Below the pieces are notes generated by a model. It made no database searches, had not been told where the DNA came from, and saw only the letters and a list, made by a program, of their open reading frames with translations. A program made the position numbers and the translations under genes. From positions 1 through 64,000 of the forward strand of contig JAHDVE020006292.1 in NCBI GenBank assembly GCA_022606495.2: a stretch of DNA of 64,000 bases, in the 5' to 3' direction. Position 1 is the stretch's first letter. The number at the start of each line of letters is the position of its first letter. This document shows, piece by piece, positions 1-11,775 of the stretch. The DNA comes from Halesus radiatus (Eukaryota > Arthropoda > Insecta > Trichoptera > Limnephilidae).

Positions 1-170
1 TCAAATGAGGCGGTAAACGTCACTTTGCAGTATGCTAACGTAAGCAATACAACACATAATTTATCTGCAAATTCTTAACAGAAAGTTACGAAAGTTTCTA
101 AGGTTTTCAGTGACGTAAATTCTTAAACTGTAATCTTTTACATTATATATGAAATATCTACTGTAATTTT
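1..170 (+). repeat. Dispersed repeat family R, 5' part
   Basis: CGTCACTTTGCAG, CAATACAACA and the following TCTGCAAATTCTTA ... GTAATCTTTTA recur at 46985-47095. Unclassified. Confidence 0.4.
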
Positions 171-433
171 AAGTAAAACGCTCGACAGTGCCTTCGCCGT
201 TATGTTAACTGCATCCATTACAAACATATTTAATTAAAATCTTTCCACATTCTCAGAGTAAATAAGATCAAGAACCAAGAGCGTTTATTAAAAATAATTC
301 AGTAAATTTAGATTTTCACTGTAATTCCCTCAAAGTTCAGGAATTTTTAAATTCAGTTCCGTCATACAAAAAACGTATGAGAATTTCGGGCCCGCGCGAT
401 TGTTGATAAAACGATTTATTTCGTCGGAGTAAA

Positions 434-468
434 TCAGTTGTGAGAAGTCATTCAGAGCGAGCGGACGT
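434..468 (+). promoter_or_regulatory. Candidate Inr + DPE core promoter
   Basis: TCAGTT at 434-439 fits the arthropod initiator TCAKTY exactly. Taking its A (436) as +1, GGACGT lies at +28 to +33 (463-468) and fits the DPE consensus RGWYVT exactly. The surrounding 370-530 is GC-richer than its neighbourhood. A possible splice donor (GAGAG then GTGTTA) follows at 521/522, so 436-521 could be a 5' leader exon. It might serve the CCSER-like gene, whose upstream exons are missing, but no link is seen in sequence. Confidence 0.4.
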
Positions 469-559
469 CGATTTGAAATTCGATATTTTGTCTGTTTTAT
501 GACGAATAGCTGGGAAGAGAGGTGTTAAACTGCCACCGGAATGTAAAATTACGTATTTT

Positions 560-1382
560 CGATTTTTTTTTGTTGTAATCACATTTCTTTGCAACGTTCT
601 TTAAGATGGTCCAAAAAGTGATTAATTTATTATACGACACAATATAAAAGACCTGCGCACTGGAAAAAACTGACGGACGTGGTACAGATCTACAAGATTA
701 TATCTTTGCAGGCTGTCAAAAGCAAAACTAATGAATGAACGAATTATTTTTGAAATCTTAACATTTTTTTTGCCCATATAATTTACAATCTTAACGCCCC
801 TGACTGCATATATAAGTATGCCGATCTGTGCCTATCAAAATCCATAGTTTTAGCGGCTTTAATCTTGAATTTCTAGATATTCACACCGATTTGGTTAGAA
901 AGCGGCGTAAGTCATGTTAGGGGGGGTGCTGATGTCAAATTTAATGTCAACCTGAGTAATTTCGATGGTCATTTTGAATTTTGAGTTCTCTACCGATTTG
1001 GTTCAAAATCGGAATTAAAGTGTTTGGAGGTACACTGACATCAAATGCGAAGAATGATAACAAAGAATGTTTTTCTTCATTTAGAACAGCTGTATTTCGG
1101 ACGATATTAGGTCCTTGGAGACCAATTTGTTTTCAAATTGTACCATCTTTAGCCTACTTTAAAAAGTATAGATTAACCTTTGCCGAAAAATTACTCCTTC
1201 ACTGTCAAAATTCACCAAAACACTAAAAAATAGCGAAGAATGAGAACTTACAAAAAATTTGCATAATTTAGAACCGCTGTATCTCGGACACTAGTAAGTC
1301 CTTAGAAACGTATTTGATTTCAAATTATATTGTAGCATATTTTCATAAGAAGCAATCACTTTGTGGTTTGACATTGTATTAA
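560..1382. other. Unassigned AT-rich sequence
   Basis: Two related passages (TCGGACGATATTAGGTCCTTGGA at 1096 and TCGGACACTAGTAAGTCCTTAGA at 1284) suggest an old local duplication. The 81-codon frame at 981 shows no motif. Confidence 0.5.
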
Positions 1383-1559
1383 GTAAATGAAACACGTTAT
1401 AAACCACGAATATTTTTTTTCACCAACCGGTTTCGCTTAAATCAAGCTTCATCAGGGTAAATATAATAAAGTTATTTACCCTGATGAAGCTTGAGTTAAG
1501 CGAAACCGGTTGGTGAAAATAAAATATATTCGTGGTTTATAACAACGTGTTTCATTTAC
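1383..1559. repeat. Fold-back element with hammerhead-like motifs in both arms
   Basis: Arms at about 1383-1461 and 1472-1559 are near-perfect reverse complements with a loop of about 10 bases. Each arm holds ACCCTGATGAAGC ... GCGAAACCGGTTGGTG. This reads like a type I hammerhead core: CTGATGA, a GCTT/AAGC stem, GAAAC, a palindromic ACCGGT stem III, then TTTACC/GGTGAA as stem I. One extra A between CTGATGA and the stem departs from the canonical core. Such motifs are known from the terminal repeats of Penelope-like retroelements. Confidence 0.55.
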
Positions 1560-3164
1560 ATAATATAGCAGATTTGGTCTACTTTGCTTGTGGGAGGGGC
1601 AAGGGGAAGATAGGAGACTTTTGTGAAAATACTCCCTGTTATAGGTATTATTCACCTGCAAAATTTCAGTTTTTCTTATTGCCTTCATTGACTGAACTAC
1701 TGGTGAATTGTATTCAAGCTTATTGTCTGCGTCTGGAGTGGGTTGTAAATCATTGTTATCTACCTATGTTATATTTTTACTGCTGTTTAGTATACAATAT
1801 TGAAGGCGTTTCGAAATCCCAAAAATTATCAAAAGACAAATAATTCTTATTCCCGTTTAATAAACGGGATCTAATTCACATCCGCCATCTTGGTTCCTAA
1901 GTTAAATGTAATAGTCGGATTCCTTAACCATTAATAAAAACCAAAGCCATTGAAAGAACAGCCATATAAAAAAAGCATCTAATTCATTTCAACCATCTTG
2001 AATCCACAAGTGGACAATCGAAAATCGGATTCCTCGATTCAAAAACCATGAAAATAATTCCATATGTCAAAAACTGTGCTTATAAGTATTTCTGAGCAGG
2101 TGGTCCACGTTACCCATTTCTATAATATTTCCGAAGCAAAAATAAAAGATTATGCTGTGAAGAAATAAATACGTAAATAGTAACAAAAAAAATATTGAGA
2201 AGGGGAAGCACTTTGTATGGGTACTGTCAATTATTAATATATTATATACAAATTTAAAAAAAATATATTCTCATCATTTACCCTAACCTATACCAACAGA
2301 TCGACTTTCTTTACTTTGCAGTAAGCGGCAAAAAAATCCTCCCTTTTCCGACTGCTAAGTTAAGTCTGTCAAGCTTCTATTAATTTATTGTTATACAGCG
2401 AATAAACGAAAAAAATATAGAGCAAATGTCTTTTGTTTCGTATTGCATCAATACGCTAAACATTTATTTTAATCCGGCGTGGTCTACATTATCCACATTT
2501 CCCCAATCCTGCTGCCGGATCGTGGTGGTCCGTGGTTTTGAGTTTGAGGCCTAAAATTCCTAACGGCGGTGAATACGCGGTTTTATACTGGACCCTTAAA
2601 TCATTAATTTTTTATATAAAGAAAATTAACCCGTGTGATTGCATATCGTGAAGGTTTATTTGATCAATTTAGAACATTTTTTCGAGAATTTCGCACTATA
2701 AACTACAATCTCTGTCAGTCAGACGTAAACTTTCTGATTGATGTATTGCTTTTACACAAAATTATACTTGCATCAATTGTTAAACCGAACATTTTATCAC
2801 AAATTAACATTAATACATCAACAAAGAGGATAAAATACATTTTCTATATTAAAGCCTATCACACAAGTACGGGGTATTTCTATCCTTCACACCGGACATT
2901 AAGAAATTACAGTACTATAGACTGCTTTAACAATGAAATAGACACTTTTAACGAAAAAGTTAATCAGTTTAGAAAAAAAAGTTCTGTAATAATGTGATGA
3001 TGCCCTTTATTAGACACTCGATATTAAGTACCAAAACAGTGTACCATCAGTACAGATGACAATAAGGAGTTAGTTTATACACCTACTTATAATATGTTTT
3101 GGATCTTAAACTTTTTGGTCATTTACTTTAGTTAAATTCTTGCGAGTGTTGATTGTTGTTTATT
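1560..3164. other. Unassigned sequence
   Basis: A 120-codon open frame at 2635-2997 is AT-rich, has no recognisable domain and no splice context; a decayed mobile element is possible. Nothing else seen. Confidence 0.45.
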
Positions 3165-3530
3165 TATTTATTTAACTTTATATAACGCATGTACATTGGT
3201 TACATGTATTCTAATATGAACATAATATCTACATGCAAACATTTTTACAATTTAAGTTACAATATACAATGAATTATAAATCAATCTTAAAAAATTACGA
3301 CACTAAAAATTTCGTCATTTCCTTCTTAAATTTCAAAGTATTTTCCTCTTCTTACATTGGCCAGTATTTCATGGAAGATCTTCATGGCTCTATCTAGTAA
3401 TGAGTTTTGCGATTTTGTTTTCTTGCGAAGGGATAGTCTTATTTCATTTCTTCTTCTTGTAGAGTGGTTATGTCTGTGTTTATTAATTTTTCTGAAGAAT
3501 TCTAAATTTTATTGGCCGTTAAACGTTTTA
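3165..3530 (-). mobile_element. LINE 3' end, truncated
   Basis: On the minus strand a frame reads T-R-R-R-N-E-I-R-L-S-L-R-K-K-T-K-S-Q-N-S and then D-R-A-M-K-I-F-H-E-I-L, the usual C-terminal end of non-LTR reverse transcriptase ORFs, followed by an AT-rich 3' UTR ending in an AAATAAATAAATAAA tail near 3165. A second tail copy lies at 12722-12895. Confidence 0.6.
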
Positions 3531-4599
3531 AAGAGAAAAACTATTACATTGAAGTATATAATTTGCTTAAAAGACAGTATGTTCAGATCCCTTAGCATTT
3601 TTTAAACTTTGGAATATTTGTTTCGTCTTAAAATTATTTGCAAGTCTTTATTTTGTAAAACTAAAAAAAAATACTGTTTTGTTTAATGGACTTGTTAATT
3701 ATTATCGCAAAGCTTTGGGCATATTGCCAGTTTTATGTGCTAAAATAAAATAAAAATATATGTTTGTCGTATTGCGTAAAAATATATATTTTTTCTAATT
3801 AATAAATAATCCCTCTCCGACGTCCATCTCCCCTTTAACGTGGCGAATATATACTAGATACGTAGGTATTATGATTAAAAGAGAGAGAAATATCATTGCT
3901 AATGTATTGTAATAGTTCTTTTTACTTCACGTATCAAAATCTAAATTGAATTTTGATAACAATAGTGAACGCCAATACTCAGGAATACTACACAATGCAT
4001 GTATTCCGTTAGCAGTTAACCAAACAAACTTCTTTACAGGGGAACCCGACATTCCGAACAGTTTTTATTTTTTTTTACATCACCTCTGGATAGTGATTAC
4101 AAGTCATTAACCGATCTATTGATGCTGGGCTCGCATACTCTCATCGTGTGAGATTTTTACAGTTTGGCCTTACCTATACAATTAAGTAGGTGAAACAGCT
4201 GTCACACGGTGTAATGAGGTGATCTAACGGGACACAAACATGTAAACATTATTTATAAAGTACAGAGCCTTTCAAATTACAAATTGAACACCCAAAACTA
4301 TTGCATAAAAAACATCTTGATCAAAATATATACCTAGGAGTAGTTCCCATTCCCCATGTATTAGGAAAAAAAACGCCATAAGATGGTTTGAACTTGCAAA
4401 ATACTCAGGCAAAATAAATTAATTCCAAACTTTTTCATGTACTTACTGTGTTTAGATTAGTATTAAGATTGAATAAGTCCACATGAGTTATGAGCTTTGA
4501 AATGCCCACTAAACGAAAAGTAAGACAAATGCTATTTTTTTCAATTTACATCTCTAATGAATGATATAATAACACACATATAAAACTTATTTCCACTTT
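3531..4599. other. Unassigned AT-rich sequence
   Basis: No gene or named repeat recognised. Confidence 0.5.
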
Positions 4600-4935
4600 T
4601 ATTTGAAGCCGAGTATTCGGGGAAGTTGTAGCCAGGTGATTTTTTGAATGGTTTTTGCCTATTTATCTTCTCAAAGAAGTGATTTCTTAAAATATATACT
4701 AGTTAAAGTGGGGTTATGAATGGTTTGAAGTAAAGTTTTGAGGTTGTGATGTGTTATCCCTACCCCTACCCTACCCAGTAATTTTTCTTCTGTTTTGAAC
4801 GAAGTACCAACATTCTGCTTTAAGGGGTTGGAAAGGGGGATAGGGGTGATTTTTCGAAATCTCGGTTAAATAGACGGCGACCTTCCTTTTTTTTGAAGGT
4901 CAAGTACGCAAAGTTTCATTAAGCTATGAATAAAA
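4600..4935 (-). mobile_element. Helitron-like / (TAGGGG)n-carrying element, decayed copy
   Basis: Reverse complement has TACTTGACCTTCAAA, CACCCCTATCCCCC, TTACTGGGTAGGGTAGGGGT, then CCTCAAAACTTTACTTCAAA and CATTCATAACCCC, the order seen at 23877, 58290 and 61708. The G-rich array is short here. Confidence 0.5.
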
Positions 4936-5511
4936 GTAAATGAATATTACACTTAACATTTATATGTTATTCTCCCTTAGCACACGATTTTTGTATTATT
5001 CCGTCGATGTTAAATCAACACTTTTTTTTCAATTTTTTCGGCTGTTTATTTATTTATTTTTCACACATTATTAAACGTTTCTAAACACAGTTATCATATA
5101 TATTTAGATACGTAAGTAATGGCTTATTATTATATTAGCAACAACTGATTTTATAGTTATTTTGCAGTTGATAGTGCATAACAATAATTTGCGTTGTATT
5201 TCCGTACAATAAACTCTGCTACCGTGAAGTTATCTTTAGTTTATACTGCAACGGTAACTTTTATCGCATTTTATCAAGCGGAATAATCACAAGTAATATG
5301 TAATATTTATGGCCTATTGTACATAGACATCTTAGATAATACTAGTTATATAGTAGGAACTAGAAGCCCGCATGCACATTGCACATCGCAGATTAGATCA
5401 ATGCTATAGCCAACATGTACGAAACCCTAGACATGTCTACAAAATAAATCATTATATTAATTTATTATGGCTTATGTAGATGCGGTTTCAACTTTATTTA
5501 TAAATTAAAGC

Positions 5512-6010
5512 AATCAAAGCTAGAATAAGCAAGAGAAGGTAAGAGAGCGCAAGAAGAAGTAATAAGGAGCAGAAGAAAAAGAAGCACAAAGAAGCCAAAA
5601 GAAACAAAATGGAGCACGAACGATGTAGAAGAAGCAAAAATTAAAATAAGGAGCAAATAAGAGCAATAAGAAGAAAATAGTAGCAATAAGAAGAAAATAG
5701 GAGTAATAAAAAGCAAGAATGAGCAAGTAGGGGAAAGGAGGAGCAAGGAGGAGCACAGAGGAGACCGGAGGAGCAAGACGCAAGGAAGAGCGATAAAGAG
5801 CAAGAAGTATGTAGCTGAAAACGAAGGAGCAAGAATAAGCAAGAAATGACCAAAATGAGCAAACAGAAATACAAAGGATCTAGAAGAAGCAACAAGAAGC
5901 AAGAAGAATAAATAAATAACAAACAAGAAGGATTTAGAGTAAGCTAGAAAAAAACTAAAATAAGCAAAAAAAAGCACGGAGCAAGAAGAAATATGAAAAA
6001 GAAAATAATA
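5512..6010. repeat. Purine-rich low-complexity tract (AAG/GCAAGAA type)
   Basis: About 500 bases almost wholly A and G on the + strand with scattered C, built from GAAGCAA, GGAGCAAG and AAATAAGCAA units. The long Phe/Leu/Ser-rich open frame on the minus strand is a by-product of this composition, not a gene. Confidence 0.85.
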
Positions 6011-6129
6011 TAGTAAATGAACCAAACAGTGCTTTATCCATCTCATGATCCATGTCCATCAAACATTCCTATGTTGACTTTAGGTTGAAACTGGCTATAC
6101 TGGTTGATTTAACTACAACTTCTAACCCT

Positions 6130-6620
6130 CAAGATTTTTTTTCAATTCGTAACAACTTGGTATACCGTTAGCACCAGGACAGGAGTACTGTTGACTGGGT
6201 TGGTACATTTGTATCATATCTCCCATTAAGTTACTTCGTTTTTTTTAAATTGGTTATTTTTATTCCTCGTATGGTGGAGGAGAGTTGATGGAGGTCATAG
6301 TGGTATGCTGAGGTTATTCCTCCAGTTGACGGTATCGGGAGTCACTTGGTTCAGCACAGATGTGCCATGGAGAAACTGATGAAGGGGACATTCTTCTACG
6401 ATGTGTTCCGTTGTTTGAATATGTCCACATTCACAAAGTTCGGAATCCTTCAGGCTCCATTTATGCATCATATACTCACAGCGGCTGTGACTACACCGGA
6501 TGGGGTTTAATGAGATCCACGTCTTCCGAGGGGGAGAGAACCCTGGCAATTTAATAGTAGGGTCTACAACAAGGTAGGCTTGTTTTTCACTACCGAGGTT
6601 TGCCACCGAGTTCGCCACGA
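6130..6620 (-). mobile_element. LINE 3' end with C-terminal zinc-knuckle-like motif
   Basis: A minus-strand frame from about 6618 to 6295 has P-P-R-K-T-W-I-S-L-N-P-I-R, then H-K-W-S-L-K-D-S-E-L-C-E-C-G-H and H-I-V-E-E-C-P-L. The C-x-C ... H-x4-C layout is typical of the C-terminus of Jockey/R1-like reverse transcriptase ORFs. The reverse transcriptase itself is missing (5' truncation). A likely 3' UTR runs to about 6130. Confidence 0.75.
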
Positions 6621-7484
6621 CTCTTCAGGTGAGTATCGTGATAGAAGGAGTCTTTCGCCTTCAGTCCAAAAAGGTTTCACGAACATCAGACTGCTGGCCG
6701 GTAAAATTTAGTAATATGTATATTGCAAATTCGAGTCGGTACCTTCGTTCTAATCTTAATCATCAATCGAATAGCATAAATAAACTGATGTCAAACTCAA
6801 AACATGCAATAAATACTTCTATTGATTGGCACGTTTTGTTTCACTGTGTCTACTAAATTTACTTGTCTCATTGTACTGCATAATTTATAACACAGCGTGA
6901 CGAATGACTTCGCCGTGGCTTATTCACCTTTATTAGTCACACGGGAAGGGGGAATCCCCTTCAAGTTAAACATTCACAGGAAAGTTAATTAGAAAAGTTC
7001 CTAACTGCTGACAGTAATACGTAAATCTCATTGTTTTAAGGGTTAGGTTTAGAATCTACCTGCTGGTGAGAAATTACCTACCCCGTTTAAACTTTAACAA
7101 TGAATATTACATTGTAACCGGTAATTGATGTAACATATTAATGGACGCCACAGGGGCTCTTATCATATAAAAATAATTCTTAATTTAGTTCGAATATTTA
7201 ACAATCATGAACATAGTAAATGAAATAATAACTTTAAATATATATATATATATCATCTACAATGATGAATTAAAAAAGTAATTTTACGTAATTGTTAACA
7301 CAAAATAATAACTGAATTTACATATTGCAACATTGAATCATAATTAATACAAATTAACGGAATCCGAACACTCTAGAAAACAAACTCAACATATAGAATA
7401 TATGTGGTCTAATTCTAAAACATCTATACAAGGTTATAGATTCTGAATTCGATTGTATCAAATTACCGTAACTCATTAATTTTC

Positions 7485-8410
7485 TCATTCCTTCCCGTCA
7501 TATTTGGGGCCGGTATTTCGGTATACTCAGGATTTTTTTATGACGAGCTTAGCGCATAATCCGTATACAGGTCGTAAGCGTAGATACCACCAATATTACA
7601 CTTTTGTATATGATTTTAATACGTAGATGAACGTGTCTGTACCAGACGTAAATGGCACAGAGGCGAACTGTGGGGGGCAGCTGATCCAGATCTGCGAAGC
7701 GGGCTGGAAGGGGAGAAAGCACAACTTGTGTCGATACCTTGCAAAGGGGGGAAAGACACTTACGACAAGACCTAATTAACGACTTTTATACGATTGCATC
7801 ATGCACAAATGTAATTCTGCACAAAAACCCAATTTATGCAGAATTATGAGTAGAGCTCGGGCCGTGTCCGTGTGAAGATGCTTGGTCTGGGTCCAGTGAG
7901 AGGCGGTAGTCCGATGGTCCAGGTGAGGCGATAGTCAGAGAGAAACAAGGCGAGTAGAGCAGAAGTCGTAGCGGGGCGGGGCAGTCGAGGGAGCAGAGGT
8001 TCTTGTCAAGCGGGCGGTTCCAGGCTTTTTCCGCCTATAACATTTATTTTCGAGATATAACATTTATTTTCCATATGACCCAACTCCCGTACAAATAAAT
8101 ATAGTTTAGGCAAGTGCAATAAAACAACTGTATATAGTAAATGGAACCGCGTCAAAAACATTACGGGAGGGACGAACACGTCCGACACAGTGTCACTTTG
8201 CAAAACCAAACTGTCTTCACGATGTTTCAAAACGTCAACAATCACCGTTTATTTTTATAATGGTTTTATTAACGAGTTGATTTTTGATAAAGTCCCTCAC
8301 ATCAATCAGCATTGTGGCACATGCGAGGAACCTAATTGTAAATAGTACTTGTTTGATTTGTTTTGCGCATTATTCGTGAAATTAAACAACCAACCGTTGA
8401 AAACAAACAA
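7485..8410. repeat. Dispersed repeat family Q, longer copy
   Basis: GGCCGGTATTTCGGT, CGTAAGCGTAGATACCACCAA and, further on, ACGATGTTTCAAAACGTC and GTGCCATATGCGAGGAACC-like blocks recur at 9890-10245. About 540 bases of GC-richer sequence (near 7640-8180) lie between the shared blocks here and are absent from the other copy. No long frame; family unknown. Confidence 0.6.
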
Positions 8411-9433
8411 TGTTCTCATATTGGAACTTTTACAATTCCTCTTGTGCCATGCCAGAATTTTAGATTGAATATCATCCTTTATAAATTCCGGTAAAATGAT
8501 TATAACTTTTTCGGCGAGACGAAAGTATGCATTTATTTACGTAAATAATGTCGTAAATCACTAATATTTTATCAAATTTGACAGATGTGTCACTACTAGC
8601 GTCGCGGCGTCTAAAAATGAACTACTCGAGCCTAGTTTGCGCATAAAGAGTAAATGATATATCGGCCAATATTCCCCTGGCTTAGGTCACCATAGTTATA
8701 TTTTTAACTAGCCTATAGATGAGATACTTCGACAGGGGAATAATTACTCATATTTTGGGCAAATTGTTATGTTCAACACAAATTTTGCATGCTTCAGGGA
8801 GTACTTGTCGTAATTAATTTCGTCTTTGTTGCCATAGTTTCAAAACTAACCTGGAATAATAATATTTAATAATAGTTGGCTAATTTATTTTGCGTTATTT
8901 TTGTGTAGATACCCACTGACGTCAAAATTAATAGACTTGTCTTAAGTACGATTTTTACAGCTGGTGGAAAAAGGTCACGTGACACCAATTTTGGCTCCAG
9001 CTTTGGTTCACTGCCGTCCACTTTTGTTTCTTGTGATTTTGACTGTGGTTAGCAAATTACAAACCATTTATAAAAAGGGTCAAACTAAATACTCTAACAA
9101 AATATTCGGTTTTTGTAAACAAGCCCAATCCTTTTACTCAGTTGCTGTTTTACTAAAATTTGCACCACACCTAGCTCGTTCCCCACCCTCTTTTATTTTG
9201 GTTTCTTCCCCTTGCGTGTTAGGGCATTTCTATGTATTATTTGCTCTGCGGTTGGTACCCATGTTTAAATAAATGAATACAAAGTAATTTACTAATCAGT
9301 ACGAGAATAATTTAAAATTACTAATTAATAATGAAATTAAATGTTTTGCCGTATGTGCTTATACTTATAAAACCATTTAAAAAAAAAAAAAATAAAAACG
9401 TTTGTTTTGAAACAATAATTTATTTTAAATACA
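8411..9433. other. Unassigned sequence
   Basis: A 102-codon frame at 8964-9272 lacks any motif. Nothing else supported. Confidence 0.5.
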
Positions 9434-9473
9434 ACACCAATCGGTTTCGCTTATCCCAAGCTTCGTCAAGATA
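9434..9473 (-). repeat. Degenerate copy of the hammerhead-like motif
   Basis: Reverse complement reads TTGACGAAGC..., then TAAGCGAAACCGATTGGTG, matching the 1383-1559 motif with two core changes. Confidence 0.4.
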
Positions 9474-9889
9474 AAATTTAAATCTAAACAAAAATACATA
9501 GAGTGAGCATATAATATATATTATATATGTGAGATAAACATTATTTAATAAGAGGGAGACAACATATAAAACGAAACAATGGAACAGTGACACACAGATA
9601 TGCTCACATGCAAGAGAATGGTACAACACATTAAAATTAAGAAAAAGACAAAACGTCAAAGGGGAGATTAAGAACTGCGAAATTTTGAGTTAACGGAAAA
9701 TATTTCTAATATGGGGGGACTGTAAGAGAAATTACGTTGATTATTCATAATATTACTATCAATTTTAAAGGCTTTCTTTATTTCTAATGCTTCTAAATTA
9801 TCTCATCAAATTTGAATACCATTTTTGTGTAGAAAATTAGCCCCGGTGTTACGATTGTGGGTATGATTTTTTAATTGGATTTATTGATT

Positions 9890-10245
9890 TTTTCATTCCT
9901 TACCATCATACTTATGGCCGGTATTTCGGTTTACCCGGGAATGTTATGAGTGTTATGACGAACTTAGCACATAATCTGTATACGGGTCGTAAGCATAGAT
10001 ACCACCAATATTGCACGTTTTGTATATGATTTAAATACATGGAGGAACGTGTCACTTTGCACAACCAAACTATCATCACGATGTTTCAAAACGTCAGCGA
10101 TCGCCGTTTATTTTTACATGTGTTTAATTTAATAGTTGATTTTTGATAAAGTCCCTCACACCAATCAGCATGGTGCCATATGCGAGGAACCTAATTGTAA
10201 ATAGTACTTATTTGTTTTGTTTTGCGCACTGTTCGTGTAGACATT
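9890..10245. repeat. Dispersed repeat family Q, internally deleted copy
   Basis: The two flanking blocks of 7485-8410 are joined directly at GAACGTGTC|ACTTTGC. It ends about 190 bases before exon 1. Confidence 0.6.
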
Positions 10246-10438
10246 TTCTCGAAGCATTGTGTCGTAAAGGGAGGTACTGTCATGTTATTCGTATCCTGGG
10301 AATATTAAAAAAAACATTTGAGTTTTAAGTTATAAGTCAATACAAGTTATAGTATTATATTGATTGTGGTAATTTGTTGCTAATATAAATTATAACACTA
10401 TTTTGTGTATACTAAATATTATATTTTGTTTGTTCCAG

Positions 10439-10607
10439 GGTCAATCAGATTCGAAGGGGGCGCGCAGTAAGCGCGGGGCCGGGGGCGGAGGCTCTGGAGG
10501 CCGCGGGGCCTCCATGTCCTTCGGCTTCCGGGGCCGCAAGGGGGGCGCCAAGGGGGCCAGCGTGGCGCCCGAGGCACCCAAGATTCCGGACAAGAACGGT
10601 AATGGAG
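10439..10607 (+). CDS. Exon 1 of the visible set, CCSER-like gene
   Basis: Acceptor TTTGTTCCAG precedes GGT at 10439; the exon starts in phase 0 and ends in phase 1. It encodes about 56 residues rich in Gly, Arg, Lys and Ala, including S-M-S-F-G-F-R-G-R-K, at much higher GC than the flanks. Two donors fit: AACG|GTAATG (exon end 10598) and GGAG|GTAAAT (exon end 10607). Both leave phase 1 and differ by three codons (Gly-Asn-Gly). There is no ATG in frame upstream before the intron, so this is an internal exon; upstream exons were not identified in 1-10438. Confidence 0.82.
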
Positions 10608-11717
10608 GTAAATCATACAGCGTGAATGGAAAAAAAATCACCTAAACTTTTAATATAATAACACATTATTTAACCTAACCTAACCTAACCATACATAAAC
10701 CTTGCCTTACCAACAAAGCCAGTGCTTTGGAGGTATAGAGAATAGGACTTATTACATTTAACACACTAAGAGTGAAAAATATAATGGCTTTAAAAATATG
10801 TATTCATATAGATCAGCCGATTCTGAATATATAATTATACGTACAATTTATAAATCTTTATTTAAAAGTGAACAAAAAATCATCTCATCACAACACCTTG
10901 TTGGTACTATAGGATTTGGAACATCTGACGTCACGTGAGAATTCTGCTTTTGGATTAGTATGAAAAAATTATTTTTCACTTTTGTTTTGTAAAAAGTGTA
11001 TTTTTGGTGGACTTTGAAAAATTGAATCTTTGAAAATTATTTTAACTATTACAACAAACTTACGAATAAAAAAATACGAAATATACTGGTATTTAAGTTT
11101 CGAAGTCATTATTAATAAAAAGAAGAAAAAAATTGGACTGGAATTCCTTATTCGTAAAAAGATATTTTAGTGATTGCAACTTGTGACACACATTAGAAAA
11201 CCCGCCGCCGATAAAGTGGTATATTTAACTATTACATCATTTGAAAAAAAAATTTAAGGTTAACAATTTGTTGATTGGAGTAATGTCCCACTTCATAAAA
11301 TTCGAACGAAATCACGCACTCCTTATGCAGATGGCGATAAGGTTGAAATTTCCTCTTAACATCGGCCGCGTGTTTCGATTTACTCAAAAAAAAACATTAC
11401 CTAAATTCTTGTTTTATTTTATTTTGTAAAGCTCCGGCAAAAAATTAAAATGTATTTTCTGTCATATTATTAAAAATTATAATTTGCCACAATGAACAAT
11501 GTGACAATATCCGAAAATGGGTTATTAAGTAGGAGATTTTGCACTTTGATCTAATACTTTTTTCTAAGCTTATAAAAAGACTCACGAAAAAAATGCCTGG
11601 TTAAACCAAAGGCTAAGGTGTTTTCTACTTACAGTATTTAATTAAATCGTCTATGATATTTCTAGGCCTTCAAATTTCAATCCAAAAACACATGATTTTG
11701 CTTTACTTCGCATTGCA

Positions 11718-11775
11718 TCGCCTTAATAATAATAATACTTGGATGAAAAATCACCTCAAGGGCACAAGTACAAAT
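11718..11775 (-). mobile_element. L2-like LINE 3' tail
   Basis: Reverse complement reads GCCCTTGAGGTGATTTTTCATC and ends in (ATT)n, matching the 3' end at 23210-23285. Confidence 0.55.

Noticed and set aside
499..521. Start codon of the CCSER-like gene (ATG at 499)
   Set aside because: It would reach the donor after 7 codons in phase 2, but exon 1 needs phase 0; possible only with an unseen exon between.
2635..2997. 120-codon gene
   Set aside because: AT-rich, no domain, no promoter or splice context.
5498..6046. 182-codon minus-strand open frame
   Set aside because: It is the complement of the purine-rich tract; composition Phe/Leu/Ser/Tyr only and overlapping frames are open in all three phases.
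10403..10438. Exon 1 starting upstream of 10439
   Set aside because: The open frame has no ATG there and a good acceptor (TTTGTTCCAG) ends at 10438.
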